Source: JAJDIA01 sp031555735
Lineage (GTDB): Bacteria; Bacteroidota; Bacteroidia; Bacteroidales; Tannerellaceae
NCBI GenBank assembly: GCA_031555735.1
Contig: JAVBUE010000021.1
Coordinates: forward strand, 1-64,000
Direction of reading: 5' to 3'
DNA: 64,000 nt
The notes beneath the pieces were generated by a model. The model ran no database searches, was not told the origin of the DNA, and was given only the letters and a program-made list of their open reading frames with translations. Shown piece by piece: positions 52,014 to 61,635 of the stretch. The position numbers were made by a program, and so were the translations under genes. Positions within the stretch are counted from its first letter, which is position 1. Each line of letters starts with the position of its first letter.

Positions 52014-53207
52014 ATGACACAGGTTTCAGCTCGTTTAGCCAGTTTGTCGCCTTCGGAAACGTTGGCCATGTCGCAAAAAAGCGCCGAACTAAAGGCACAA
52101 GGTATCGACGTCATCAATTTAAGCGTGGGAGAACCCGATTTCTTCACACCCGACCATATTAAAGAAGCCGCGAAAAAAGCCATAGACGATAATTTCTCGT
52201 TCTATTCGCCCGTTCCCGGATACATGGATCTGCGTAAAGCCATTGTGGACAAACTGAAACGCGAGAACAACCTGGAATATACCGCCGACCAGATCATCGT
52301 TTCCGGCGGAGCCAAGCAGTCGGTATGCAATGCATTGCTGACCATCGTTGGGCCGGGCGACGAAGTAATCGTGCCTGCCCCCTACTGGGTAAGCTACGTG
52401 GAGATGGTGAAACTGGCGGAAGGAACCAACGTGATCATCTCGGCCGGGCTCGACCAGGATTTCAAGATCACACCGGCACAATTGGAAGCCGCCATCACGC
52501 CGAAAACAAAAGCCCTCATCCTCTGCTCGCCGTCCAACCCTACCGGCAGCGTTTATTCGCAGGAAGAACTGAAAGGGCTGGCAGATGTATTGGTGAAGCA
52601 CCCGAATGTGATCATCCTCGCCGACGAAATCTACGAACACATCAACTATATCGGCGCCCACCAGAGCATCGCCCAGTTCCCGGAGATCAAAGACCGCGTG
52701 GTAGTAATCAACGGTGTATCCAAAGCGTATGCGATGACCGGATGGCGCATTGGATTCATCGCCGCGCCGCTGTGGATCGCCAAGGCATGCAATAAGCTAC
52801 AGGGACAATACACTTCTGGAGCCAGCAGCATCGCGCAGAAAGCTTCTACCGCGGCATTCAACGGCCCGCAGGCTTGTGTCGCAGAGATGCGCACCGCCTT
52901 CCTCCGCCGCCGCGACCTGGTAGTCAACCTCTGCCAGGATATCCCGGGAATCAAGTTGAACGTGCCGCAGGGCGCTTTCTACCTCTTCCCCGACCTGAGC
53001 TGCTATTATGGCAAGAGCTTTGGCGACCGGAAGATCAACGATGCCGGCGACCTCGCCATGTACCTCCTCGAAGAAGGCCATGTGGCTACCGTTGGCGGAA
53101 CTGCGTTCGGCGCCCCCGAATGCCTGCGTTTCTCGTATGCCACATCGGATGAGAACCTGGTAGAAGCTGTTGCCCGCATTAAAAAGGCATTAGCTGCATT
53201 GAAATAA
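52014..53207 (+). CDS. Class I pyridoxal-phosphate aminotransferase (aspartate aminotransferase type)
   Basis: This 397-residue fold-type I PLP enzyme transfers amino groups, most likely between aspartate and 2-oxoglutarate. NLSVGEPDF, CSPSNPTGSVY and the PLP-lysine segment GVSKAYAMTGWRIGF are all intact, and the late RFSYATSDENL supplies the substrate-carboxylate arginine. The length and these motifs match the 1-beta/1-gamma AspAT group. Specificity for aspartate is inferred. Confidence 0.92.
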   Translation: MTQVSARLASLSPSETLAMSQKSAELKAQGIDVINLSVGEPDFFTPDHIKEAAKKAIDDNFSFYSPVPGYMDLRKAIVDKLKRENNLEYTADQIIVSGGAKQSVCNALLTIVGPGDEVIVPAPYWVSYVEMVKLAEGTNVIISAGLDQDFKITPAQLEAAITPKTKALILCSPSNPTGSVYSQEELKGLADVLVKHPNVIILADEIYEHINYIGAHQSIAQFPEIKDRVVVINGVSKAYAMTGWRIGFIAAPLWIAKACNKLQGQYTSGASSIAQKASTAAFNGPQACVAEMRTAFLRRRDLVVNLCQDIPGIKLNVPQGAFYLFPDLSCYYGKSFGDRKINDAGDLAMYLLEEGHVATVGGTAFGAPECLRFSYATSDENLVEAVARIKKALAALK

Positions 53208-53225
53208 CAACGAACATCACACAAT

Positions 53226-53261
53226 AAAAACCGGATGAAACATGCTTCATCCGGTTTTTTT
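53226..53261 (+). terminator. Terminator of the aminotransferase gene
   Basis: The stem AAAACCGGATGAA/TTCATCCGGTTTT is followed by a T-run; the left arm is preceded by A, so it may work on both strands. Confidence 0.88.
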
Positions 53262-53317
53262 ATGCCGATACAATCGCTAATGAAAGCCATATACGCCCAA
53301 CGCAGTCATACTCAGGT

Positions 53318-53357
53318 ATAAAAAAAGCCGCCGGATACTTCCGACGGCTTTTCCTTA
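53318..53357 (-). terminator. Terminator of the rplM-rpsI-rpsB-tsf operon
   Basis: On the minus strand AAAAGCCGTCGGA/TCCGGCGGCTTTT forms a stem with a T-run after it, 18 bases past the tsf stop. Confidence 0.85.
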
Positions 53358-53374
53358 TTATGAACACGCTTTTA

Positions 53375-54199
53375 TTAGTCCACATTCAGTGTGATGCGTT
53401 TGAACGCTACCACGGTCAGCTCCTTGTTCTGCTGTTTCAGGTACTGATCAATCGTCAGCTTGTTGTCTTTCACAAACTCCTGTTGCAACAGTGTGTTTTC
53501 TTTGTAGAACTTCTGGAGAGCGCCTTCAGCGATCTTGTCGAGCAGGTTTTCTGCTTTTCCGGCCTGACGGGCTTTATCGCGGGCGATTTCCATTTCCTGG
53601 TCGATAACCTTCTGCGATACTTCATCCGGACGGACAGCTACGGGATTCATAGCCGCTACCTGCATGGCCACGTCGCGGCCTACCTGGCGATCCAGCACCT
53701 GACTGAAGGCAACGATGGTAGCCAGCTTGTTTCCCGGGTGGATGTAAGAGATGGCGGAAGCGCCGTTCACAAAATCATAGAAGCCCAGTTCCATCTTTTC
53801 GCCGGTCACACCGATACGGTCGGTGATGTGTTCCTGGATCGCGCGTCCGTCTGCCAACGGGGCAGCCAGCAACGCTTCGAGGGAAGCCGGTTTGGAGGCC
53901 ATCGCCACGTCGAGGATCTGCTGCGTGAGGGCAACAAACTCGCCGTTCTTGGCAACGAAATCCGTTTCGCACTTCAGGGCTACTACTGCAGCGAAGTCAC
54001 CGTTCTCGGCAGCCAGCACGCAACCTTCAGACGCGTCGCGGTCTGAACGTTTTGCGGCAACAGCCTGACCTTTCTTCCGAATGATCTCCATTGCTTTTTC
54101 ATAATCACCATCTGATTCTTCCAATGCTTTCTTGCAATCCATCATCCCGGCTCCGCTCATTTTGCGCAGGTGGGAGATATCAGCCATTGTTACAGCCAT
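53375..54199 (-). CDS. tsf: Elongation factor Ts
   Basis: This 274-residue factor exchanges GDP for GTP on EF-Tu. The N-terminal UBA-like helix set (ADISHLRKMSGAGMMDCKKALEE), the TDFVAKN motif and the C-terminal coiled part are present. A second Met at residue 5 is an alternative start. It is the last gene of the ribosomal operon, 27 bases after rpsB. Confidence 0.97.
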   Translation of the reverse strand: MAVTMADISHLRKMSGAGMMDCKKALEESDGDYEKAMEIIRKKGQAVAAKRSDRDASEGCVLAAENGDFAAVVALKCETDFVAKNGEFVALTQQILDVAMASKPASLEALLAAPLADGRAIQEHITDRIGVTGEKMELGFYDFVNGASAISYIHPGNKLATIVAFSQVLDRQVGRDVAMQVAAMNPVAVRPDEVSQKVIDQEMEIARDKARQAGKAENLLDKIAEGALQKFYKENTLLQQEFVKDNKLTIDQYLKQQNKELTVVAFKRITLNVD

Positions 54200-54226
54200 A
54201 GTATATATCCTTTCTTTATTACGTAA

Positions 54227-55081
54227 TTATTCTTCGTCCAATTCCAAATTCTTTCCCGCCTTACCAAGGACGTTGGCATTCAATGCTTCATCGTCTTCTC
54301 TTTTGGTGCGTTCTTTCTTCACCGTTGATTTGGCGCGACGCTCTCTGCGGGGAGCTTCTTCTTCGCCAGCCTCAGCGGTGTCGATTTTCTCGGCTTTGCG
54401 TTCCTGCAGCCCTTCGTTCATAGCTTCGCATACGGCGCCCAGGATCAATTCTACCGACTTGGTAGCGTCGTCGTTGGCGGGGATCACGAAATCAATGTTG
54501 GAAGGATCGGAATTGGTATCCACCATACCGAATACGGGGATACCCAGGCGGTTCGCTTCACGAACAGCGATATGTTCCTTCATCACGTCCACAACGAACA
54601 GGGCGGAAGGCAGACGGGTCAGGTCAACGATGGAGCCTAATGTCTTTTCCAACTTGGCGCGTTGGCGGGTGATCTGAAGTTTTTCTCTCTTGGACAGATT
54701 ATCAAATGTACCGTCTTTTGTCATCTTATCGATCGTGTTCATCTTTTTGATGGCTTTGCGGATCGTCGGGAAGTTGGTCAACATACCGCCCGGCCAACGC
54801 TCGATAACGTAAGGCATTCCTACGGAAACAGCCTTATCGGCGACAACTTGTTTTGCTTGTTTTTTGGTAGCGACGAACAGCACTTTCTTGCCCTGTTTAG
54901 CCAGGTTCTTCAGTACTTCGGCTGCTTCATCCACTTTAGCAACTGTTTTATATAAATCAATGATATGGATACCATTGCGCTCCATGAAAATATAAGGAGC
55001 CATAGCGGGGTTCCACTTTCTTTTTAAGTGTCCGAAGTGTACGCCGGCTTCTAATAACTGATCAAAATTAACTCTTGACAT
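54227..55081 (-). CDS. rpsB: Ribosomal protein S2
   Basis: This 284-residue small-subunit protein starts SRVNFDQLLEAGVHFGHLKRKWNP and shows the family's GIHIIDL and ARRLGIP-type blocks (EANRLGIPVFGMVDTNSDP). A charged C-terminal tail (about 230-284) is longer than in E. coli. The longer frame to 55123 is rejected because the family begins at the second Met. The 137-base gap before it contains hairpin-forming sequence that may be a leader. Confidence 0.96.
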   Translation of the reverse strand: MSRVNFDQLLEAGVHFGHLKRKWNPAMAPYIFMERNGIHIIDLYKTVAKVDEAAEVLKNLAKQGKKVLFVATKKQAKQVVADKAVSVGMPYVIERWPGGMLTNFPTIRKAIKKMNTIDKMTKDGTFDNLSKREKLQITRQRAKLEKTLGSIVDLTRLPSALFVVDVMKEHIAVREANRLGIPVFGMVDTNSDPSNIDFVIPANDDATKSVELILGAVCEAMNEGLQERKAEKIDTAEAGEEEAPRRERRAKSTVKKERTKREDDEALNANVLGKAGKNLELDEE

Positions 55082-55218
55082 GTTTTTGTTTTTAAAATCG
55101 TTTACTTTCTTTGTTTGAATCAACCCTCAGGTAGTCCTCCCACATATCAGCATGTAACAGAAATCCTGTCGGTTTAGATACTAAACGCTCCGCTCTTGTA
55201 AGATACTCACAAACAACA
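55082..55218 (-). promoter_or_regulatory. rpsI-rpsB intercistronic leader candidate
   Basis: In this 137-base gap GTTTAGTATCTAAAC forms a small hairpin on the minus strand and further short pairings are possible. S2 autoregulates its own mRNA in other bacteria through such leaders; whether this one does is unknown. Confidence 0.3.
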
Positions 55219-55605
55219 TTAACGTTTACTGAACTGGAATCTCTTACGCGCTTTCGGCTGACCCGGTTTCTTCCGTTCAACCACACGCGGGTCGCGGGTA
55301 ACGAAACCTTCTGCTCTCAGGGCGGGTTTATCTTCGGCGTTGATCTTGATCAGTGCGCGGGCGATTGCCAGGCGGGCTGCTTCGGATTGTCCTTTGAAAC
55401 CACCTCCGTCGAGGTTGATCATGATGTCGTACTGTTCGGCCACATTCAGCTTGGTCAGCGGTTGCTTCACGATATACTGAAGGATGGAAGAAGGGAAGTA
55501 AGTTGTCAGATCACGTTTGTTGATCGTAATTTTACCGGTACCCTCTTTCACATATACACGGGCTACAGCCGCTTTACGTCTTCCGATTTCATTAATAACT
55601 TCCAT
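55219..55605 (-). CDS. rpsI: Ribosomal protein S9
   Basis: This 128-residue protein of the small-subunit head ends in the basic tail GQPKARKRFQFSKR, which reaches the tRNA site. It starts EVINEIGRRKAAVARVYVKEG, the family form, and lies four bases after rplM. Confidence 0.97.
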   Translation of the reverse strand: MEVINEIGRRKAAVARVYVKEGTGKITINKRDLTTYFPSSILQYIVKQPLTKLNVAEQYDIMINLDGGGFKGQSEAARLAIARALIKINAEDKPALRAEGFVTRDPRVVERKKPGQPKARKRFQFSKR

Positions 55606-55609
55606 AGGT

Positions 55610-56065
55610 TTATTTATATGAGTTTATATCAATTGCTTTCGGTTGCTGGGCATCGTGTTTGTGCTCTGCTCCGTCGTACACATACATATTACCCAGGATT
55701 TTGGCGCCCAGGCGATTCTTCGGCAACATCCCTTTTACTACTTTGCGGAACAAGGCGTCGCCACCTTTCGCCAGCAGGTCGGAAGGGGTATATTCACGCT
55801 GTCCACCGGGATATCCGGTATGTCTCAAATAAACACGGTCGTTCCATTTGTTTCCTGTCAGAACGACTTTGTCTGCATTGACAATGATCACATTGTCACC
55901 ACAATCAACGTGCGGGGTAAAACTGGGTTTGTACTTCCCGCGGAGGAGCTTTGCCACTTTCGAGCAAAGGCGTCCCAAATGCTGGCCGGTTGCATCCACA
56001 ACCACCCATTCTTTGTTTACAGTTGCTTTGTTTGCAGAAATGGTCTTGTAACTTAAAGTATCCAC
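55610..56065 (-). CDS. rplM: Ribosomal protein L13
   Basis: This 151-residue large-subunit protein has WVVVDATGQHLGRLCSKVAKLLRG and NADKVVLTGNKWNDRVY, as expected. The start codon is GTG (complement CAC at 56063-56065): the family's N-terminus MDTLSYKTISANK begins exactly here and no in-frame ATG fits. The promoter lies 138 bases upstream, leaving a long leader that could hold a regulatory structure. Confidence 0.95.
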   Translation of the reverse strand: MDTLSYKTISANKATVNKEWVVVDATGQHLGRLCSKVAKLLRGKYKPSFTPHVDCGDNVIIVNADKVVLTGNKWNDRVYLRHTGYPGGQREYTPSDLLAKGGDALFRKVVKGMLPKNRLGAKILGNMYVYDGAEHKHDAQQPKAIDINSYK

Positions 56066-56202
56066 TGCTAAAAAAATTAATTAAATTAATAACTCAAAAA
56101 ACAAGCGTTCGTTCTTATTATACTATCACATCGCGGACACTTGGATTGCAATAATACGCTAAGAACTAAACTCTTAGTACAATTTCGATAATAATCGGCT
56201 TG

Positions 56203-56232
56203 CAAAGGTACGCCTTTTATTCTAACTACAAA
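56203..56232 (-). promoter_or_regulatory. Promoter of the rplM operon
   Basis: On the minus strand TTTG (56229-56232), 18 bp, TACCTTTG (56203-56210). The transcript would have a leader of about 130 bases before rplM. Confidence 0.65.
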
Positions 56233-56306
56233 AAGTTTTTTACCTCTTTTTTTTCTGAAGATCAGCATCAAAGGCGGCGGAGGAAGCGGTATCCCGGCAG
56301 GAGGGA

Positions 56307-56966
56307 TCAGCGCAGCGGGAAGAAATATCCCAGCGAGAGGGTAATATTATTCTGATAAACGCGTGCTTCCTCATTATATTTGAAGGCACGGCGGTCGGTC
56401 AGTCCGCAAATGGCATGGACGCCAAAGGTAAACCGGTTGTATTCCGCCCCCAGCCCGATGCCGAAGGCGATATCGAACGGCTTGAGGTCGTTTTCTTTCC
56501 CCGATCCGAAGCGGATGTCGGAGGTTTCGCCGTCCACCGTCTTGTCTCCGAAGAGGGGGATATCCGGCACCGGCCCGCCAAACAGGTTCACCTTCACATC
56601 CGAGAAGGTAAAGGTATAACATATATTAATCGGGATCTGCAACGAATAATAATGATAGTGAGGCCTGATCACGCCGACCCCGGGATCCGGATTGCCGGAG
56701 GTTTCTTCCCACTCAACCAATTGATTGAAAGCGCCGCCCTGGCTCACGAACGAGAGTTCGGGCCGGAGAGAAAACTCTTTCCACACCGGGATATCCGCCA
56801 CAGCCGCCAGGCTATATCCGAAGCGGTCGCCCGATTCCACCAGGTTGTCCACTTTATACACCATCGTCGAATAAGCGCCACCGGCACGCACACCTAACCG
56901 TACCTGCGCCGCGGCGGGCAGGACGGCAAGCACGAGGCCGAGTAGGATCCATACGCTATGCTTCAT
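56307..56966 (-). CDS. PorT-like outer-membrane beta-barrel protein
   Basis: This 219-residue protein has a signal peptide cut near AAA-QVR (about 21) and begins VRLGVRAGGAYSTMVY, with later FSLRPELSFVSQGG and NICYTFTF strands, as in the eight-strand outer-membrane barrels of the porT/OMP_b-brl_2 group. The C-terminal residues LGYFFPLR suit a barrel end. Its cargo or role is unknown, and it stands alone between the ribosomal operon and repeat R2b. Confidence 0.82.
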   Translation of the reverse strand: MKHSVWILLGLVLAVLPAAAQVRLGVRAGGAYSTMVYKVDNLVESGDRFGYSLAAVADIPVWKEFSLRPELSFVSQGGAFNQLVEWEETSGNPDPGVGVIRPHYHYYSLQIPINICYTFTFSDVKVNLFGGPVPDIPLFGDKTVDGETSDIRFGSGKENDLKPFDIAFGIGLGAEYNRFTFGVHAICGLTDRRAFKYNEEARVYQNNITLSLGYFFPLR

Positions 56967-57520
56967 CCGGGTTACTATCCTAATTCATGGTTTGACATCG
57001 CAAAGATAGCCAGCTTTCCCAAATACACAACGCATCCCCTGTGTTTTTACAGCAACCGCCACATCAAAAGGGACAAGTAGAACTACCGTCAACTACCTAA
57101 TGATCTACTGTCAACAGATAGAAGATGTATTGACGCCGTTAGCATGAGCTATTCTTTTCACAGTCGTGAAGAGACCTTCCCACATCTGTGGGGTAATCTT
57201 TTCACAGTTGTGAGGAAATCTCTTCACATCTGTGAAAAGAAAACTCCACAATCGGTAAAAGAAAACTCCATATCTGTGATAGGAACCCCTCAGCCATGTG
57301 AAAATGGATAGACAACAGCACGATGGCAGTACTTCTTCCTAATATTGACAATAGATCCGCCTGATGTTGACAATAGTTGATCTTATCCCTGTCCGGACAC
57401 GCCTGTATCAACAGGAAGGGTGGATAAGGAAAATCAGAAAAGTTATTAACATCCGCCCTATTCATAGGCATCTTTTCGTACCTTTATCCGCGGAATAGCA
57501 AAGAAAAAGTAAGAAGATAT
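56967..57520. other. Intergenic region: repeat R2b and the dnaE upstream region
   Basis: This 554-base gap holds repeat R2b (57066-57379). The following 140 bases lead into dnaE; TACCTTTA at about 57478 is a weak -7 candidate. I see no further gene. Confidence 0.6.
57066..57379 (-). repeat. Intergenic repeat R2b (six 22-bp palindromic units)
   Basis: As read on the minus strand, six units of exactly 22 bp tile 57282 down to 57151. Typical palindromes are TTCACAGATGTGAA and its variant CCCACAGATGTGGG, in which both arms changed together. GTTGACrrTAG motifs border both ends, also spaced 22 bp (57083/57105 and 57342/57364 regions). R2a at 33945-34203 is the inverted second copy. Confidence 0.88.
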
Positions 57521-60500
57521 ATGGAACCCTTTGTACACCTGCATGTACACACCCAATATTCACTGCTCGACGGACAGGCGTCCATCGATGCCCTGATCGA
57601 GAAGGCGCAACACGACGGGATGCGGGCGATCGCGGTCACCGACCACGGGAATATGTTCGGCATCAAGGAATTCTTCAACAAGGTAAACAAAAAGAACAGC
57701 AAACACCTCGGCACCCTCAAAGATTGCCGGAAAGAGCTGGAAGCGCTGAACGACAAGAATAATCCTACCGAAGAAGAAATAGAACGCATGCGCAAGCTGG
57801 GCGATAAAATCACCGAATGTGAATCCGCCCTGTTCAAACCCATCATCGGATGCGAGTGCTACTGCGCCCGCAACGGCAGGGAGAAGAAAGAGGGGCGGGA
57901 AGACCTCGGCGGCTGGCACCTGATCGTACTGGCAAAGACCCTGAAAGGATACAAGAACCTGATCAAGTTGGTGTCTATCTCCTGGACGGAAGGATTCTAC
58001 AACCGCCCCCGTATCGACAAGGAACTGCTGGAGAAATACCACGAAGACCTCATCATCTGCTCCGCCTGCCTCGGGGGAGAAGTGTCGCGTAACATCATGG
58101 CCGGCCAGATAGACAAAGCCGAAGAAACAGTCAAATGGTTTAAAAACCTCTTCGGTGAGGATTATTATATCGAGTTGCAACGGCATCAAACGAACGACCC
58201 ATCGGCCGACCACGACGTTTACCAGCGACAAAAAGAAGTGAATCCGGTGCTGATCGAGCTGGCGCATAAACACAATGTCAAGCTGATCGCCTCGAACGAC
58301 GTCCACTTCGTCAACGCCGAAGATGCCGAAGCCCACGACCGGCTGATCTGTCTCAGTACCGGCAAAGACTTCGACGATCCCGCCCGTATGCGCTATACCA
58401 AGCAGGAGTGGATGAAGACGACGGCCGAAATGAACACCATCTTCAGCGACCTGCCCGAAGCCTTGCGCAACACCACGGAGATTGCCGACAAGGTGGAGTT
58501 CTACTCCATCGACCACGCCGCACTGATGCCCGACTTCCCCATACCGCCTGCGTTCGAGAACGACGACGCCTACCTCCGCCACCTCACCTACCTCGGGGCG
58601 GAAAAGAAATACAAAGATGGCCTGAACGAAGATGTGCGCGAGCGTATCGACTTCGAGCTGAGCGTGATCAAAGGCATGGGATTCCCCGGCTACTTCCTCA
58701 TCGTGCAAGACTTTATCGCCGCCGCCCGGGAGATGGGCGTATCCGTTGGCCCCGGACGCGGATCGGCCGCCGGATCAGCGGTAGCCTACTGCCTGGGGAT
58801 TACGGATATCGACCCCATCAAATACGACCTCCTGTTTGAACGATTCCTCAACCCCGACCGTATCTCCATGCCGGATATCGACGTGGACTTCGACGACGAC
58901 GGCCGCGGGAAAGTGCTCGAATGGGTGACCAACAAGTACGGCAAAGAAAAGGTGGCGCATATCATCACCTACGGTACGATGGCCACCAAATCGGCCATCA
59001 AAGACGTCGCCCGCGTACAGAAACTGCCGCTGTCCGAATCCAACCGGCTGGCCAAGCTGGTGCCGGATAAGCTGCCGGACGTCAAAAAGATCAACCTGTC
59101 GGTAGCCATCGAACATGTGACCGAACTGCGGGAAGCAGCCAATTCGCCCGACCCCGTGATGCGTGACACCCTGAAATACGCCCGGATGCTGGAAGGGAAC
59201 GTACGCAACACCGGCGTACATGCCTGCGGGGTGATCATCGGCAAGACGGACATCTCGGATGTCGTTCCCGTCAGCACCGCCAAAGACAAAGAAACGGGAG
59301 AAGAGATGCTGGTCACCCAGTATGAAGGCTCGGTAATCGAAGACACCGGACTGATCAAGATGGACTTCCTCGGGCTTAAGACCCTTTCCATCATCAAGGA
59401 AGCCGTGGAGAATGTCTTCCTCACCCGGAAGGAAGTGATCGATATCGACACCATCCCCATCGAAGACCCGAAAACATACGAGCTGTACAGCGCGGGTAAG
59501 ACCACCGGCACGTTCCAGTTTGAATCCGCCGGGATGCAGAAATACCTCCGCGAGCTGCAGCCGACGAAGTTCGAAGACCTCATCGCCATGAACGCCCTCT
59601 ACCGCCCCGGACCGATGGAATACATCCCCTCGTTTATCGCCCGTAAGCACGGCCGGGAAGAGATATCGTACGATATCCCCGTCATGGAACGGTATCTGAA
59701 AGACACCTACGGCATCACAGTCTATCAGGAACAGGTGATGCTCCTCTCCCGCCTGCTGGCGGATTTCACACGCGGCCAGTCGGACGAGTTGCGTAAAGCG
59801 ATGGGGAAGAAACTGATCGACAAGATGAACGCACTGAAAACGAAGTTTATCGACGGCGGCAAAGCCAAGGGGCATGAGGAGAAGATCCTGCTCAAGATAT
59901 GGGCCGACTGGGAGAAGTTCGCATCGTACGCCTTCAACAAGAGCCATGCCACCTGCTATTCGTGGGTAGCGTACCAGACGGCATACCTGAAAGCCAACTA
60001 TCCGTCGGAATACATGGCGGCGGTACTCAGCCGGAATATCTCCAACATCACGGAAATCACCAAGTTCATGGACGAATGTAAGTCGATGGGCATACAGGTA
60101 CTCGGACCGGATGTGAACGAATCGAACCTGAAATTCTCCGTCAACAAAGCCGGTGACATCCGTTTCGGGCTGGGAGCGGTGAAAGGAGTGGGCGAAAGCG
60201 CCGTGCTCAATATCATGGAAGAACGGAAGAAAGGACCGTTCACCAGCCTGTTCGATTTTGTGGAAAGAGTCAACCTCACGTCCTGCAATAAGAAGAACGT
60301 GGAAGCCCTGGCGCTGGCCGGCGCATTCGATGCCTTCAATATCCAACGCGAACAGTTCTTTGCCGATTGCAAAAACAATGAACTATTCCTGGACGTGCTC
60401 ATGCGTTACGGGAACAAGTTCCAGACCGACCAGCAATCGGCCGCCAACTCGCTGTTCGGCAACGACAATACAATGTCGATCGCCAAACCCGAACCGCCCG

Positions 60501-61165
60501 CCTACATGCGCTGGAGCGACCTGGAACGGCTCAACCGGGAAAAAGACCTCGTAGGGATCTACCTTTCGGCACACCCCTTGGACGAATACCGTATTATATT
60601 AACGTACGTGTGTAATACGGGCGTGGCCGACCTGAACGAAAAAGAAACGTTGCAAGGGCGGGAGATACTAATGGGCGGCATCGTCACCGGCTTCCGTGAA
60701 GGGACTACCCGGAATGGCAAGCAGTATGGCATCCTCAAACTGGAAGACTTCACGGGCAGTGGCGAGATCGCCCTGTTCGGCAGCGACTATATCGAATATG
60801 CGAAATACGGGAAAATGGGGATGTACCTCCTGATCCGCGGACGGGTGGAACCGAAACAGTACCGGGAGAACGAGCTCGACTTCCGGATCGCCAACATCCG
60901 CCTGCTGCAGGAGGAGAAAGACAAACTGATCGAACGGATCAGCATCACCCTGCCGATACACGGGCTGGATGAACCGACCATCAATGAGCTATCGGTGCTG
61001 ATAAAGAACAATCCGGGTCAAAGTTTGTTATATTTTAAGGTTATTGATGGCGAACAAAATGTGTCCATCAATCTGGTCGCCCAGCAAACACGGCTAAATG
61101 TAACCCGAGAACTGATTGATTTTCTGGTGAATAACGAGAATATTGATTTCAAAATCAATGGTTAA
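57521..61165 (+). CDS. dnaE: DNA polymerase III alpha subunit
   Basis: This 1214-residue replicative polymerase catalyses chromosome synthesis. The PHP domain begins HLHVHTQYSLLDG; the palm domain shows GRGSAAGSAVAYCLGI and the catalytic aspartates in PDIDVDFDDDGRG; the fingers and HhH region follow; a C-terminal OB domain (MGGIVTGFREGTTRNGKQYG) and tau-binding part complete it. The length matches DnaE1-type enzymes. trxA follows with its own promoter. Confidence 0.97.
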   Translation: MEPFVHLHVHTQYSLLDGQASIDALIEKAQHDGMRAIAVTDHGNMFGIKEFFNKVNKKNSKHLGTLKDCRKELEALNDKNNPTEEEIERMRKLGDKITECESALFKPIIGCECYCARNGREKKEGREDLGGWHLIVLAKTLKGYKNLIKLVSISWTEGFYNRPRIDKELLEKYHEDLIICSACLGGEVSRNIMAGQIDKAEETVKWFKNLFGEDYYIELQRHQTNDPSADHDVYQRQKEVNPVLIELAHKHNVKLIASNDVHFVNAEDAEAHDRLICLSTGKDFDDPARMRYTKQEWMKTTAEMNTIFSDLPEALRNTTEIADKVEFYSIDHAALMPDFPIPPAFENDDAYLRHLTYLGAEKKYKDGLNEDVRERIDFELSVIKGMGFPGYFLIVQDFIAAAREMGVSVGPGRGSAAGSAVAYCLGITDIDPIKYDLLFERFLNPDRISMPDIDVDFDDDGRGKVLEWVTNKYGKEKVAHIITYGTMATKSAIKDVARVQKLPLSESNRLAKLVPDKLPDVKKINLSVAIEHVTELREAANSPDPVMRDTLKYARMLEGNVRNTGVHACGVIIGKTDISDVVPVSTAKDKETGEEMLVTQYEGSVIEDTGLIKMDFLGLKTLSIIKEAVENVFLTRKEVIDIDTIPIEDPKTYELYSAGKTTGTFQFESAGMQKYLRELQPTKFEDLIAMNALYRPGPMEYIPSFIARKHGREEISYDIPVMERYLKDTYGITVYQEQVMLLSRLLADFTRGQSDELRKAMGKKLIDKMNALKTKFIDGGKAKGHEEKILLKIWADWEKFASYAFNKSHATCYSWVAYQTAYLKANYPSEYMAAVLSRNISNITEITKFMDECKSMGIQVLGPDVNESNLKFSVNKAGDIRFGLGAVKGVGESAVLNIMEERKKGPFTSLFDFVERVNLTSCNKKNVEALALAGAFDAFNIQREQFFADCKNNELFLDVLMRYGNKFQTDQQSAANSLFGNDNTMSIAKPEPPAYMRWSDLERLNREKDLVGIYLSAHPLDEYRIILTYVCNTGVADLNEKETLQGREILMGGIVTGFREGTTRNGKQYGILKLEDFTGSGEIALFGSDYIEYAKYGKMGMYLLIRGRVEPKQYRENELDFRIANIRLLQEEKDKLIERISITLPIHGLDEPTINELSVLIKNNPGQSLLYFKVIDGEQNVSINLVAQQTRLNVTRELIDFLVNNENIDFKING

Positions 61166-61197
61166 TTTGTTCATCACATGAAGAATGTGTACTTTTG
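61166..61197 (+). promoter_or_regulatory. Promoter of trxA
   Basis: TTTG (61166-61169), 20 bp, TACTTTTG (61190-61197): a full match. Confidence 0.75.
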
Positions 61198-61237
61198 GCA
61201 TCTATAAAAAACAATCCTATAAAACAACATTACAATT

Positions 61238-61552
61238 ATGGCACTACAAATTACAGACGAAAACTTTGAAGGATATCTGAACTCCGGAAAGCCGATGGTA
61301 TTGGACTTTTGGGCGGAATGGTGCGGTCCCTGCCGCATGATCGGCCCGATCATTGAAGAACTGGCGCAGGACTACGACGGGCGCGTGGTGATCGGAAAAA
61401 TGGACGTGGACAGCAACAACGACGTAGTTGGCCAGTTCGGTATCCGCAACATCCCGACTGTGATCTTCTTCAAAGACGGCAAGATGGTTGACAAAGTGGT
61501 TGGAGCAACCACGAAAGACAAGTTTATCGAAAAGATCGAAGCAATTCTGTAA
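61238..61552 (+). CDS. trxA: Thioredoxin
   Basis: This 104-residue cytoplasmic protein keeps protein thiols reduced and supplies electrons to reductases. It has the active site WCGPC and the cis-proline block NIPTVIFF. There is no signal peptide. It has its own promoter and terminator. Its place after dnaE may be only positional. Confidence 0.97.
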   Translation: MALQITDENFEGYLNSGKPMVLDFWAEWCGPCRMIGPIIEELAQDYDGRVVIGKMDVDSNNDVVGQFGIRNIPTVIFFKDGKMVDKVVGATTKDKFIEKIEAIL

Positions 61553-61574
61553 CCCCGTTTAACAATATACGGAA

Positions 61575-61615
61575 AGAAGCTGTGCCGGTGATCCCGTCAC
61601 AGCTTCTTTTTTTTG
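61575..61615 (+). terminator. Terminator of trxA
   Basis: The stem AAGAAGCTGTG/CACAGCTTCTT is followed by a long T-run. Confidence 0.9.
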
Positions 61616-61635
61616 CGCCGGGACGACAGCCGTAC

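Noticed and set aside
58775..60346. Long open frame opposite dnaE (523 codons, minus strand)
   Set aside because: Same reason: the sense strand encodes intact polymerase domains, so this is a shadow frame.
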